Positions 48,701 through 60,800 of a stretch of 64,000 nt of DNA are shown one piece after another. This stretch comes from Liolophura sinensis (taxonomy: Eukaryota; Mollusca; Polyplacophora; Chitonida; Chitonidae), in assembly GCF_032854445.1 (NCBI RefSeq), contig NC_088306.1:8518193-8582192 (forward strand), written 5' to 3'. Within the stretch, counting starts at the first letter, position 1. Every line of letters begins with the position of its first letter. Below the pieces are notes generated by a model. That model searched no databases. It was not told the DNA's origin and saw only the letters and a program-made list of their open reading frames with translations. The translations under genes and the position numbers were made by a program.

Positions 48701-51700
48701 AGCCTTACCTAGAATTGGATCCAAGCAGTACAAGGTACCGGTGCGCTTGAGTGTCTTCTTTCTATGATTGGAAGATTGTAGACCTGTATCTGGCTCACCA
48801 ATTCCCAGTGAAACTAAGGCAGTTCCTTCACTGGGGAAGGCCTCCCACTGCACCACCTTCAAAATATCATCCTCGGCCTGTCTCCAGAGCTTCACAATGA
48901 CAGGATCGATATACTGGAGTTGTTTGCTGCTTGATTGAGTTCTTACTCTGACTTTATCACATCGACTACGACTTAACAACCACCACTTTAGCCTCAGACA
49001 GTTTGCTACAAATTCGCTTTAAGCGAAACCACTTGGACAAATGAGCTAATCTACCTAAATCAAAACCAGACTCAACCTGATTGGACTGGGTAGCAGCAGA
49101 TACCATGATTTCTCTGTGTTCTCAAAGTCTATTCTCCATGTGTAACATGTGCCATAAAGTATTTCCTGTGTGCTCACAATCTATTGTCACAGTCCATTCT
49201 GCATGTGTAACACGTGACATGAAGTACATGTATTTTCTGTATGCTCACAGTCTATTTTCCATGTGTAACATGTGACATCAAGTATTCTCCATGGCTGTGC
49301 TCACCATTTTACCACAGGTTCTGTGTTCAGCATGTGCCTGCCATGTATATGTATTCAAAGTTTCCTCACCATCTGATCTCTGTGTACCATGTGTACAGCC
49401 ATCTATTCTTCATGTGCTCACCATTTTGCCTCTTTGTGTACCATGCGTGATCATCTGTCCTCCAAGTGCTCACCATTTTATCTCTGTATGCACCATGTGC
49501 TCACCATTTTATCTCTGTGTACCATGTGTGATCATGTACGTGTATTTTCTCGGTCTACCATGTACTCATCATCTTACCTCTGTGTGTGTACCATGTGCTC
49601 ATGATGCATTCTGTGTGTGTACCATGTGTCAATGTGTACTACATGTTCACCATGCCATTCCTGTGTATACCATGTGCTCACAATGCATTCTCTGTGTGTA
49701 CCATGTGTCACTGTGTACTACATGTTCACCATGCCATTCCTGTGTATACCATGTGCTCACAATGCATTGTGTGTGTGTGTACCACGTGTCACTGTGTAGG
49801 CCTACTACATGTTCACCATGCCATTCCTGTGTATACCATGTGCTCACGATGCATTCTCTGTGTGTACCATGTGTCACTGTGTACTACATGTTCACCATGC
49901 CATTCCTGTGTATACCATGTGCTCACGATGCATTATCTGTGTGTACCATGTGTCACTGTGTACTACATGTTCACCATGCCATTCCTGTGTATACCATGTG
50001 CTCACGATGCATTCTCTGTGTGTACCATGTGTCACTGTGTACTACATGTTCACCATGCCATTCTCTGTGTATACCATGTTCTCACAATGCATTCTCTGTG
50101 TGTACCATGTGTCACTGTGTACTACATGTTCACCATGCCATTCCTGTGTATACCATGTGCTCACAATGCATTGTGTGTGTGTGTACCATGTGTCACTGTG
50201 AACTGCATGTTCAACATGCCATTCCTGTGTATACCATGTGCTCACAATGCATTGTGTGTGTGTACCATGTGGCACTGTGTACTACATGTTCACCATGCCA
50301 TTCCTGTGTATACCATGTGCTCACAATGCATTCTGTGTGTGTACCATGTGTCACTGTGTACTACATGTTCACCATGCCATTCCTGTGTATACCATGTGCT
50401 CACAATGCATTGTGTGTGTGTGTGTACCATGTGTCACTGTGTACTGCATGTTCAACATGCCATTCCTGTGTATACCATGTGCTCACAATGCATTGTGTGT
50501 GTGTACCATGTGTCACTGTGTACTACATGTTCACCATGCCATTCCTGTGTATACCATGTGCTCACAATGCATTCTGTGTGTGTACCATGTGTCACTGTGT
50601 ACTACATGTTCACCATGCCATTCCTGTGTATACCATGTGCTCACAGTGCATTCTCTGTGTGTACCATGTGTCACTGTGTACTACATGTTCACCATGCCAT
50701 TCCTGTGTATACCATGTGCTCACAATGCATTCTGTGTGTGTACCATGTGTCACTGTGTACTACATGTTCACCATGCCATTCCTGTGTATACCATGTGCTC
50801 ACAATGCATTCTGTGTGTGTACCATGTGTCATTGTGTACTACATGTTCACCATGCCATTCCTGTGTATACCATGTGCTCACAGTGCATTCTCTGTGTGTA
50901 CCATGTGTCACTGTGTACTACATGTTCACCATGCCATTCCTGTGTATACCATGTGCTCACAGTGCATTCTGTGTGTGTACCATGTGTCACTGTGTACTAC
51001 ATGTTCACCATGCCATTCCTGTGTATACCATGTGCTCACAATGCATGGTGTGTGTGTGTACCATGTGTCACTGTGTACTACATGTTCACCATGCCATTCC
51101 TGTGTATACCATGTTCTCACAATGCATTCTGTGTGTGTACCATGTAACTGTGTACTGCATGTTCACCATGCCATTCCCGTGTATACCATGTGCTCCACGA
51201 TGCATTCTCTGTGTGTACCATGTGTCACTGTGTACTACATGTTCAACATGCCATTCCTGTGTATACCATGTGCTCACAATGCATTCTTTGTGTGTACCAT
51301 GTGTCACTGTGTACTACATGTTCAACATGCCATTCCTGTGTATACCATGTGCTCACAATGCATTCTCTGTGTGTACCATGTAACTGTGTACTACATGTTC
51401 ACCATGCCATTCCTCTGTATACCATGTGCTCACAATGCATTCTCTGTGTGTACCATGTAACTGTGTACTGCATGTTCACCATGCCATTCCTGTGTGTTCC
51501 ATACATGTATGTTTTTGGTGCTGGCAGGGTGGTTTGGCAGTGGACTGGTGTAAGCAGCCTGACGTAGGCCTTCCTAAACCTGACCTGGTGATCTACCTGA
51601 CACTTAGTCCGGAGAAGGCGGCTCGCAGAGAAGACTTCGGCCGTGAGAGGTTCGAGCAGATAGAATTTCAGAAGAAAGTGGCTGAAAGCTTTGAAATTAT

Positions 51701-52634
51701 TCGGGAAAAAGACTGGAAGGTAAGACTTATAAAAGAATATGTGAAACAATTGATTTTTAATTCTTAATGCGGAGTTTATGATGTGGCCTAGTGAACATTT
51801 GACTTGCATTTTTAGCTCCTCTGCTCACATTGGTGTACTGATGCACTGTTTGTAAACTCATGTCATGACGTTTGTTGTGTATCTGTATGGACATATAGGT
51901 GTGTTGGTTTCCTCTTAGCTCTGGAGAATCACAACATTCGAAGAAATGACTTATTCCAGATTACAGGGTACAGGTTCCTACATCATGGTCTTGAAATCCT
52001 AGAAATCGAAAGTACCTTTAGCAGACTTTGAAGAGTGTTCTCTCGGAGAAATGTGTTCAACAGCGTATCTGTAATTGCTTGAAGCACTGTTGTGTATATG
52101 GGCATGTGAGCATTAAATAAATTAGATTGTTTTACTTTCTTGTAAGCTTTTATATAAACTGTAGAATATTTAATCCAGTTAATATGGATATATGGAATTT
52201 GGGCTTAGAAGAGCCATGACAAAGCCTTGATATTTGAAATCTTCTGGGTCTTTGAACCCTAAATGTTCATCAGCTGTCTAATTAAGAAGGGAAGCAGGGT
52301 CAAATACGTCTTTAATTTGGACATTCCATTAGTTGAACTAAAATTGAGAAAAACTGGGCTAAATATGTGGTTTTAGTATTAACGATACTGCATAAAAAGA
52401 AATTTTAAACTAACATTAAATTCCATTAAAAAATTTGGGCTCCCATACTACATGGGAATGAAAAATTGCCAGCATGTTTCCCTCGGAAAAAACATATTTT
52501 AGACATATATATTTGGGTTACAGGTTATAGACGCTGACAAGAATATAGAGGATCTTCATGCAGAAATAAAAAGCTTGGTGAAGAAAACCATGAAAGATGT
52601 TCAGTGGGAAGACATCAGAGCTTTGTGGACATGA
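42722..52634 (+). CDS. DTYMK: Thymidylate kinase (dTMP kinase), copy 2, five exons
   Basis: Same reaction and exon plan as copy 1: exons 42722-42860, 44918-45026, 45429-45516, 51528-51719 and 52524-52634. Internal exons have identical lengths, all junctions are GT-AG, and the ORF of 212 residues is intact. The start is the ATG equivalent to copy 1's internal ATG. Similarity breaks 13 bp upstream, no in-frame ATG precedes it, and the presequence is absent. The P-loop [10 protein letters not shown] and the DRYAYSG and [14 protein letters not shown] motifs are kept. Changes fall in conserved places: RFPD becomes [12 protein letters not shown] becomes GVAYRVAK, and lid [11 protein letters not shown] becomes [11 protein letters not shown]. 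This suggests altered substrate handling or relaxed constraint; expression is unknown. Intron 3 (6.0 kb) carries a second-family SINE, the BEL/Pao remnant and the large 79-bp array. Confidence 0.9.
44368..44707 (+). repeat. V-type SINE interrupted by about 95 bp (DTYMK copy 2 intron 1)
   Basis: Head part at 44368-44447 (TTAGCGTGCTAGCGCAG to CCAGCTCATGCTT) and body and tail at 44543-44707 (TTCCTCTCCAGCCGTACGTG to AATAAATAAAT). The 44448-44542 insert has no resemblance to the SINE. Confidence 0.8.
45655..45880 (+). repeat. Second SINE-like family, copy in DTYMK copy 2 intron 3
   Basis: Shares GCTCAGCACTGAGAGGTTAG, AGTGGTTGGCCCGGTGTCAG, CTGGTGTCTTTGGCATCATG, CAGTGGCGGCAGCAC and TAATGACTCCTCATTGCCG with the copy at 12995. 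Absent from intron 3 of copy 1. Confidence 0.75.
46484..48980 (-). pseudogene. BEL/Pao LTR-retrotransposon remnant (integrase region)
   Basis: Antisense in intron 3 of DTYMK copy 2. On the minus strand, in order: end of the RT/RNase H-proximal region with a [18 protein letters not shown] stretch (48683-48979), the integrase zinc-binding region ([12 protein letters not shown] near 48480), a 44-bp minisatellite grown from this point, then the integrase core ([20 protein letters not shown], near 46960-47020), a frameshift near [24 protein letters not shown], and a C-terminal region with [14 protein letters not shown]. Part of the core between the first and second catalytic blocks is deleted. No LTRs were seen. 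It is dead by frameshifts, deletion and array expansion. Confidence 0.85.
47178..48472. repeat. 44-bp minisatellite, about 29 copies, inside the BEL/Pao remnant
   Basis: Unit TGGGTAGATCAGCCATCTTC, then TGTTCCTGTAGAGGCCGACACATC. Variants are C/T or C/A substitutions; one unit near 47880 is shortened. The minus strand of the unit encodes the [13 protein letters not shown] region at the edges of the array, so the seed is retrotransposon coding sequence. Because 44 is not a multiple of three, the frame rotates. Confidence 0.95.
49110..51505. repeat. Minisatellite in DTYMK copy 2 intron 3 (about 79-bp unit, about 24 copies)
   Basis: 49110-49580 holds diverged starter units. 49585-51505 holds about 24 units of 76-81 bp of the same sequence as the copy 1 array (ACTACATGTTCACCATGCC, CATTCCTGTGTATACC). 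It ends just before exon 4. Plus-strand frames of 618, 624 and 381 residues overlap here and are by-products. Confidence 0.95.
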
Positions 52635-52870
52635 TAAAAGTACTGACTTTTTGTTGTTGAAACAGTGTTTTTAAAGACCATGAACAAAGCATTATTAAGC
52701 ACTTAAAAAGGTTATTATATCCGGAGAGATTTATCAAATTTCACTATGCAATTTATCTGTTTACTTCTTTTTCACTTTTGTCCTAATAATATTTAAGGTA
52801 CTTAAAGTAGTTACATGTTGATATACCCATTTTTACCCAAGAATCCTGTTTTTGTGTACTGGTAGCATAG

Positions 52871-53600
52871 TCTTGATTTTGATATGCCCATTTTTGTCAT
52901 AAAAACTGTGATAAGACAAGATTGAAAAATGTGATAAGACAAGATTAGATTATTATGTTTTGTGAAAGAATCCTGTTTTTGTGTAGCATAGTCTTGATTT
53001 TGATATGCCCATTTTTGTCATAAAAACTGTGATAAGACAAGATTGAAAAATGTGATAAGACAAGATTAGATTATTATGTTTTGTGAAAGAATCCTGTTTT
53101 TGTGTAGCATAGTCTTGATTTTGATATGCCCATTTTTGTCATAAAAACTGTGATAAGACAAGATTGAAAAATGTGATAAGACAAGATTAGATTATTATGT
53201 TTTGTGAAAGAATCCTGTTTTTGTGTAGCATAATCTTGATTTTGATATGCCCATTTTTGTCATAAAAACTGTGATAAGACAAGATTGAAGAATGTGATAA
53301 GACAAGATTAGATTATGTTTTGTGAAAGAATCCTGTTTTTGTGTAGCATAGTCTTGATTTTGATATGCCCATTTTTGTCATAAAAACTGTGATAAGACAA
53401 GATTGAAAAAAGTGATGAGACAAGATTAGATTATGTTTTGTGAAAGTATCCAGTTTTTGTGTAGCATAGTCTTGATTTTGATATGCCCATTTTTGTCATA
53501 AAAACTGTGATAAGACAAGATTGAAAAATGTGATTAGACAAGATTAGATCATTATGTATTATGAAAGTATCCTGTTTTTATGTAGCATAGTCTTGATTTT
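52871..53600. repeat. 121-bp tandem repeat, about 6 copies, downstream of DTYMK copy 2
   Basis: Units contain GTCTTGATTTTGATATGCCC, TTTTTGTCATAAAAACTGTG, GATAAGACAAGATTGAAAAA and AATCCTGTTTTTGTGTAGCA. The homologous flank of copy 1 (about 26160-26310) holds one unit. Confidence 0.95.
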
Positions 53601-54049
53601 TTACCTGTGCATAAAACACTAATCTTTTTGTATAAAAAGAAGACAATTTTTGTTGACATGGCTTGGTAATACTTTAAATCAACTTTTAATTTGGAATTTT
53701 TATGTGGCCATGGGATGAACCTCAATACTGTCATCACTGCTACTGTACACTTTTAAATCTGTATGACAACTCATTAAAAGAAAAGGCTTTTTTTAGTGTG
53801 AAAAAGGGCAAAAAAGGAATCCATTGATGTCACATCAGAATTAGGTGTGTTCACGGATAGAGTAGCTGTTTTAAATCTATACATGTAAAGCATACATTTT
53901 ATCGACGTTAATTCTTTTAAACATCATGAAAATCCCCTTCATGTATTGTCACAAAGCACTTGAGATGCCTTATTTGACTCATTCAGGCCAAACCAAGCTT
54001 AATTGTTGTTTAATAGGCAGAATACTAAAATCTTATTTTCAATGTTTGA

Positions 54050-54320
54050 TTTTTTTTTTTTTTTTTTTTGATTGGTGTTTTACGCCGTACTCAAGAATAT
54101 TTTACTTATACGACGGCGGCCAGCATTATGGTGGGTGGAAACCGGGCACAGCCCGGGGGAAACCCACCACCATCCACAGGTTGCTGGCAGACCTTCCCAC
54201 TTACGGCCGGAGAGGAAGCCAGCATGAGCTGGACTTGAACTCACAGCGACCGCATTGGTGAGAGGCTCCTGAGTCATTACGCTGCGCTAGCGCGCTAACC
54301 GACTGAGCCACGGGGCCCCT
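54050..54320 (-). repeat. V-type SINE, full length, perfect target duplication
   Basis: Minus-strand copy from a T-run to GAGCCACGGGGCCCC. Flanked by CAATGTTTGA at 54040-54049 and 54321-54330. The copy 1 flank near 27035 is an empty site. Confidence 0.95.
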
Positions 54321-54978
54321 CAATGTTTGAAGATGGTGTAAAAATAAATACTTGAAAATCATCTGATTGGTGGAAAATGTGGATTGTCCTGGCAGTTTTC
54401 CTGTTAAACACATGTATGTGCTTGGAAAGCCTAGAAGAACAGGAATATCGCAAAAACATGGGGATCATAAAAAAAATGGAAAGGTAGAATTTCAGTTTTA
54501 TGCGTATATTCTGTTTCTGGATTTTTAGGAATCAGCTCCTCAGAAAACACAAATTATAATTGGTGTCACCTTACATAGAGGCTACAACATTCCAAATAAG
54601 ATACACATTCTCTATTTACACAAACTACTTGTATTAGAATATGTTTTGTACATAGTATATATATATATTCTAATAACTCTGTGATAGGAGATTTGTGATG
54701 TATTTATAGCCCATATTCTGAATTATTCTCTGTCAACCCAAAGTCTTTGGATAAAAAATCATGAAGAAAACTCGAGACATTTTAGTTGAATGGATTTTAC
54801 TTCAGTGTGATCAGTTGTAATGATTAGATATTGAATTCATGCAAGTTAAATACTAAAATGCGTTGAACTCATCATCTTGAAAACAACGGAGATGGCATTC
54901 AAACTATTAGCCCATGGGCAATATGGTTAAATATTTGATGTTTTCAGTTGGTTTGGCCAGTGTTTTAATTGTTCAGTG

Positions 54979-55127
54979 CCGTACGTGGGAAGGTCCTACA
55001 GCAACCTGCGGATGGTCATGAATTTTCCCCGGGCTCTGCCTGGTTTCCTCCCACCATCATGCTGGCCACTGTCGTATCAGTGAAATATTCTTGAGTACGG
55101 CGTAGAACACCAATCAAATAAATAAAT
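54979..55127 (+). repeat. 5'-truncated V-type SINE, perfect target duplication
   Basis: Begins CCGTACGTGGGAAGGTCC and ends AATCAAATAAATAAAT. Flanked by AATTGTTCAGTG (54967-54978 and 55128-55139). The copy 1 site near 28008 reads TTTTAATTGTTCATTGTC with no insert. Confidence 0.95.
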
Positions 55128-55479
55128 AATTGTTCAGTGTCTTATCAGGTGCTTGATCTGCCTGGTTTCTTCTGCTCTGCCTGGTTTCTTCTTCTCTGCC
55201 TGGTTTCTTCTGTCAGGTTTCCTAATCCCTAAAACTCACTCTTGACATGGAGCAGACCATTGCCAAGTATTTACATGTAAGAATGAAAGCTTGGGGTTTT
55301 ACTTCGTACATAACCATTTTTAATTCCTTTTTAATATTTTGTGTTTTCAGTTGGTTTGGCCAGTGCTTTTGTTCAGTTCCATTAGGCGGGGGCGGATATG
55401 GTGGCTTATGGTTAAATCGTCCGTCCATGCATGAATCAAATGTGGGTCAGGTCATACGGAAGACTTTAAAAATGGTCTT

Positions 55480-55625
55480 GTTGTTGCCTCGCTTGTCACT
55501 CGGCGCGGAGAGATTTGAGCAAGGAAACATGACTGGTTGGCCCATTGTCAGTATCATGCGACTGGATGAGGTGTCATGTCTGGTGTCTTCGGCATGTTAC
55601 TTCAGTGGCGGCAGCATCGACTGAG
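55480..55625 (+). repeat. Second SINE-like family, fragment
   Basis: Shares CTCGCTTGTCACTCGG, GACTGGTTGGCCCATTGTC, GTCTGGTGTCTTCGGCATG and CAGTGGCGGCAGCATC with the other copies. Confidence 0.75.
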
Positions 55626-55805
55626 AAATTGTGAAGTTTGATGTAAAACCTCAAACATGCATACTTTATGAACATAAGGTAGCCATCTATAAAGAGCTTC
55701 TATGGCCTTCATAATTCACATTATATTAGATGGTGATAGCCGACCACATGGAAACCCTATGTACTGTCCCTCACCCATTTTCCTTTTTGTACCTTTTAAT
55801 AGTTG

Positions 55806-56040
55806 ATGTATTTATTTATTTGATTGGTGTTTTACGCCATACTCAAGAATATTTTGCTTGTACGACGGCCGTGGTGAGAGAAATCCGGGCAGAGTACAGA
55901 GGAAACCCACGACCATCCGCAGCTTGCTGAAATACCTTCCCACGTACAGCCGGAGAGGAGGCCAGCATGAGCTGGACTTGAACTCACAGCTAAATAGTTC
56001 ATGTATGCAGTAGCTAGTGCCAATATGCTAACCATTATTG
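55806..56040 (-). repeat. V-type SINE, internally deleted
   Basis: Minus-strand copy: TATTTATTTATTTGATTGG tail, CGCCATACTCAAGAATATT, a deletion that removes the CAGCATTATGG block, then CCGGAGAGGAGGCCAGCATG. The head is diverged. Confidence 0.85.
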
Positions 56041-56049
56041 AACGAATCA

Positions 56050-57867
56050 TTGCTTTATAAACACCATGCTGACACTATTACATGTACAGCTGTCTCGTGA
56101 CAGGACAGTGAACAAAACCCTGCCATCAAATTAATCATAACATTGTACCTTTCAGTTTTATTGACTTTCTCAGAGAACATACAGCACATCAATGCACTTC
56201 ATGCTAGTTTACTTTTGGGGTATTTCTTCTTTACAAAATATTTACATTCAGTTCAGCACACACTGTCTAAACATGCTTGACTGAAATCAGATAAATTGAA
56301 AGTTTTAAATCCATTTGAATACATTGTACATTTAATACTTGTATACTATAAATGCATCTGCTTTTCAGAGTAATGAAAATTTTAACTGAAGTATTATCAA
56401 CGGGATATTGATATGTTTTTGTTGTTTTATAACATCTTTTAAAGAGAATTAAAAAACAGTTTGCGTTAGTCCACCTCTGATGTTAGAACTAGGTGTTTTC
56501 TTTTTGCATAACGATAGCCTTTATTTCAATAAATTCCTCATTGTTTAGCTTATGAGCACTTCCAAAAGATGCCAGAGAATTTGGCCAAAATGCACAAAGC
56601 TTGCACACGATATAACATGACTAAATCGCACAAACATAAAACGCTTGAGGACACGCCTGGATAAACAAAGACACGATAAGATGGAGAGCGAAATGACGCT
56701 CCTGTGACATTATGCTAAACCAACGACAACTACTGACCCTTCCCTTTAAATGAGTTTCATAACCAATCAGAAAACAAAGACATGTTTTTTTAGCAATGAG
56801 GAAAAATTTCACAATTTCTATGGGTTTTGTTGAGGAAAGAGTTCACAGACTGAACAGATTTGGACACATTTTAATACCAAAAATTCCATGAGATTGCCTG
56901 TTTATTTAACTCGCTCCTCAGTACAGACAGTAGATACACTACAATCACAACACCTCTCCAAAATAAAACAAAACACACAAGATATGATGGCTTTGAATAT
57001 TGTACCTTACTATGGCACTCTCCCTCACATCTCTAATGCTTTGTTTTTAGCAAGATTAGCGAGCCGAATAATATTTTGCCGAGTTATTTTCACTGGGAGA
57101 TGAAAATTAATCAATTTTTCTTCCATTTGTAGAAAGGCAAATGTTAGAGTGGATGGCTTTGTCTGACCAATCACAGAATGGCTACAAACGAAAATCCCAA
57201 ATGATTGGTCAGCCTGATCAGGTGACACCACTGTTTCCAAATAATAACAAAGCACTATGTCAACACACTGGTCCAGTTAGGCTGTTGGTGCTATCGTACT
57301 GAAGTCGTGGAGTACGGATACTGGCCTCCCAGAGAAAAGATAAGACTTTAATGGCTCAAGTTACATGAAATGAGCAAGACTGACCACTTACAATACTGAA
57401 CATTACAAAGCAGAACGTTAAACCAGTACAGACCAGTTTAAATCAATCCACACTAAGGTACACTAAAATTTTCTCTTAATAAGCCAACAAAATCAGGTAT
57501 TCCTTTACTATAGTCAAATCCTCTTCAAAACTTGACCACTGTAAAATTGGGCAATACGTGCAACTCAAAAAGAAATAACACAGAGGTGTCTTCAGATAAA
57601 TGTGTGGAGTTTCTATCAGTGAACCCAGGCAATAGCATACGTACATGTACCCTTATTTTAGTTTAAATACAGTTACAAACCTAAAATAAAATCAACAACA
57701 ACATTCTGTAAACAAGTCCTGGGAAAACAGCGTTCCAGATATGTGCTGCTAGATGTATATTTATCCTGAAAGTCTTTTAAACCGTATTTTTTTTTTTTTT
57801 TTGCCATTGTTTCAACTGTCTCTATTATTATAATACAAGGGGTTAAGTTAAATACTCTTTTTTTTCA
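56050..57867. other. 3' side of SUCLA2; no other gene
   Basis: Probably includes the SUCLA2 3' UTR (minus strand), but no polyadenylation site can be assigned with confidence. Short open frames on both strands lack motifs. Confidence 0.45.
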
Positions 57868-60800
57868 CTACAAGGGTAATTCAAATTTAACGTCGACGGC
57901 TGCTTCTCGTGCCAAACCAACAATCGTGGACAGCTTGACAACCTGAAACAAGACAAAATACAAATTCCATTACATCACAATCCACCACAACAAAGTTGCA
58001 CATTAACACGAATTGTAATCCCGTTAAATCATTGCCGCGATGCTTAGGCAACGCCAACTTTTTTTTTGGTTTTACAAGCAGGCCGATACTATTTATTTAT
58101 TTGTCTAATTCATGTTTAAGGCGGTGCTCATAAATACGAGCTAACACTAAAACAATCCAAAAAACTGTATGAAATAAAACTTAACATAAAAACTTTTTAC
58201 TTAGTCTCGACTTGATGTTTCTTTGATTTTCCAGTTTTTCACGGCTTTCTGATCATGTAAATAATGTTTTGACCAGACAAATACAGACAAACTGCTGGGA
58301 TAGTCCACATTTTCCCTAAATTTGATCATTTTCAAGTCTTCTTTGAAGTTTTACACCTTCCTCCGACAATGAAAAAAAAGATTCATTCCTCGGTTAAAAC
58401 AACAATTTACAATGGTGTGGCCTTACAAGGTAGCCGGACGAATCTAGAACACTGTTCTACTACCATAATATAGTAGTTTGCCTAGAGCTATGCTTGGGAT
58501 TTAATGCCATTTTCAATAGTACTTCCAATGGTAATAACACAATAATGTATCCTCACAATCTTACAGCTGATGAAAATCACATTATACCGCAACTAACACG
58601 TTTAAGCAACAGTTACACCTACTTACGATGACTTAAAAAAGACTACCCTCAAGCAAAAAAATCTTGTGTAATCGTTGAAAATAGTGGATTGATCGCACAA
58701 TAAGGTAGTGAAGCGCTATTTACAAGGAGGGTTGCCATTGGGAGGTAGTCAGAATACCAACAAGAAAGGTAAAGTGCAATCAACTGTGATCTACATGTAC
58801 GCAAAATGATTGAGGCCATGTCTTCCGTATTTACATCAACAATGCTGACACATGTAGTTAATTATTAAAATGAAATGAAGGCGTATGAAAAATGCAAGCA
58901 TGTTACTCAAGTATCTAAAGAAGTGAAACTTCCTGCTTATCTCTAATTATCATTATGAATGCTTCACTGGTGAACTGACCATTTGAGCCGCTTCATCGAG
59001 ATTGTCACAGGCTAAAATCTTGAGGTTATCACTCGCTGCTATCAAGGCTTTAGCATCGTCAACTCTTGTACCTGAAGAAAAGATAGTACGTTTATGACAC
59101 ATGGAGCAAATTCTCCAATTCAATGCAAATATGATTTGGACGTGAAAAGAAACCAAAAGTTGAAGTATATGGTACATGTATTAAAGTGGTACAAATTCTC
59201 TGATTCACTGAAACACAGATCTGGACAAAACAAAACAGAATATCAAGTTTACGTTAAGAGCAAAGACAATACTATCGAAAAGTATAAGTCAGATATATAT
59301 GAGACCATTAAATACTGTCTAAAAAAATAGATTGTTTTTCTTTTTTTTCAGAACATTAGTCTAATTAAAAGCAAATTTGAAACTTCAAATTATATAGTGG
59401 CCTGTTCCAACCATATTCAGATAATGAACCAGTGAAGTTACATCAATTTTTGGCCACCGGACACCCCTTGAAATGAACCATATCAAGCCAAAAATATTGC
59501 TGATCAATGAGTACAACCTTATATTTTAAATATACATAATTAATCTGTGTACGTACTGTTAATTCCATACTCAAGAAATTTCATTAATGTTTGTATATTT
59601 ACTTATCTGATTGGCGTTTCACGCCATACTCAAGAATATTTCACTTATACGACAACAGCCAGCATTATGGTGACAGGAAACCCGGGCAGAGCCCAGGAGA
59701 AACCCACGACCATCTGCAGGTAGCTGGCAGACCTTCCCACGTACGACCTGAGAGGAAGCCAGCATGAGCTGGACTTGAACTCACAGCGAGCATGCTAGCC
59801 AAATGAGCCACGGATGCCCCCAAATTTCATTTATAAGACGGAGCTTAGAATTATTATGAGTGGAAACCGGGGGATCTCCAGGCTGCTGGCAGACCTTCCC
59901 ACAATTAGGGGTCAGTCACATCTGTACTACATATACCTTGTAATCTGACAACAATGGGTATCTTGAGGTGAGTTTATCTGCCGCAGCCACAATTCCCTGA
60001 GCTATCACATCACATCGCATAATGCCACCGAAAATATTCACTAAAATTGCATGTACCTGAAAGACAAGGTTTAGAAATACCTGACATTTATAGAATCAGG
60101 GATTTGCATAAATGGAAACTTACAATGGAAGCCTTGCTACTAAAAGGCTAGCTAGTGGGATATACACGGCTGCAAAACCTCAGCTCAATATGTAAAGTAC
60201 ATATACTAATTATTACAACATTTACCACAGAAAAAGTGACGTTGGGGACCGCCATTTTGCAATTTACAGTACTGAATTAACACACATGCAGGGCATCAAT
60301 GAAGATAAATTCTCCCTGGTTCTTGTACTTTATGTGTATGCAAAACCAATGCTCCAACCCGTTCAGTATTTTTTTCAGATACCACCTTTAACATTTATCT
60401 GAAAACTGATTCTAATACATGCACACAAAACCAATGCTCAACCTGTTCAGTATTTTTTTTCAGATACCACCCTTAACATTTATCTCAAAACTGATTCTAA
60501 TACATGCACACAAAACCAATGCTCAACATGTTCAGTATTTTTTTTCAGATACCACCCTTAACATTTATCTCAAAACTGATTCTAATACACGCACACAAAA
60601 CTAAAGCTCAATACATTCAGTATTTTTTCAGATACCACCCTTAACATTTTATCTCAAAACTGATTCTAATACATGCACACAAAACCAATGCTCAACATGT
60701 TCAGTATTTTTTTCAGATACCACCCTTAACTTTTATCTCAAAACTGATTCTAAATAAATGCACACAAAACCAATGCTCAACCCGTTCAGTATTTTTTTTC

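Larger units (their letters stand above)
42709..55310 (+). repeat. Segmental duplication, right block
   Basis: Counterpart of 18067-28190. Private features are about 1.5 kb of extra intron 1 sequence including an interrupted SINE, the BEL/Pao remnant with its 44-bp array, a doubled 79-bp array, a six-unit 121-bp array downstream, and two SINEs with clean target duplications. Confidence 0.9.

Noticed and set aside
49291-51460. Overlapping 618- and 624-residue Cys-rich open frames
   Set aside because: They are the three reading phases of a 79-bp minisatellite inside a kinase intron, present in every plus frame with no start or splice support.
59094-59330. 78-residue Lys-rich plus-strand frame in a SUCLA2 intron
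   Set aside because: Composition matches AT-rich intron sequence and no motif or promoter is evident.
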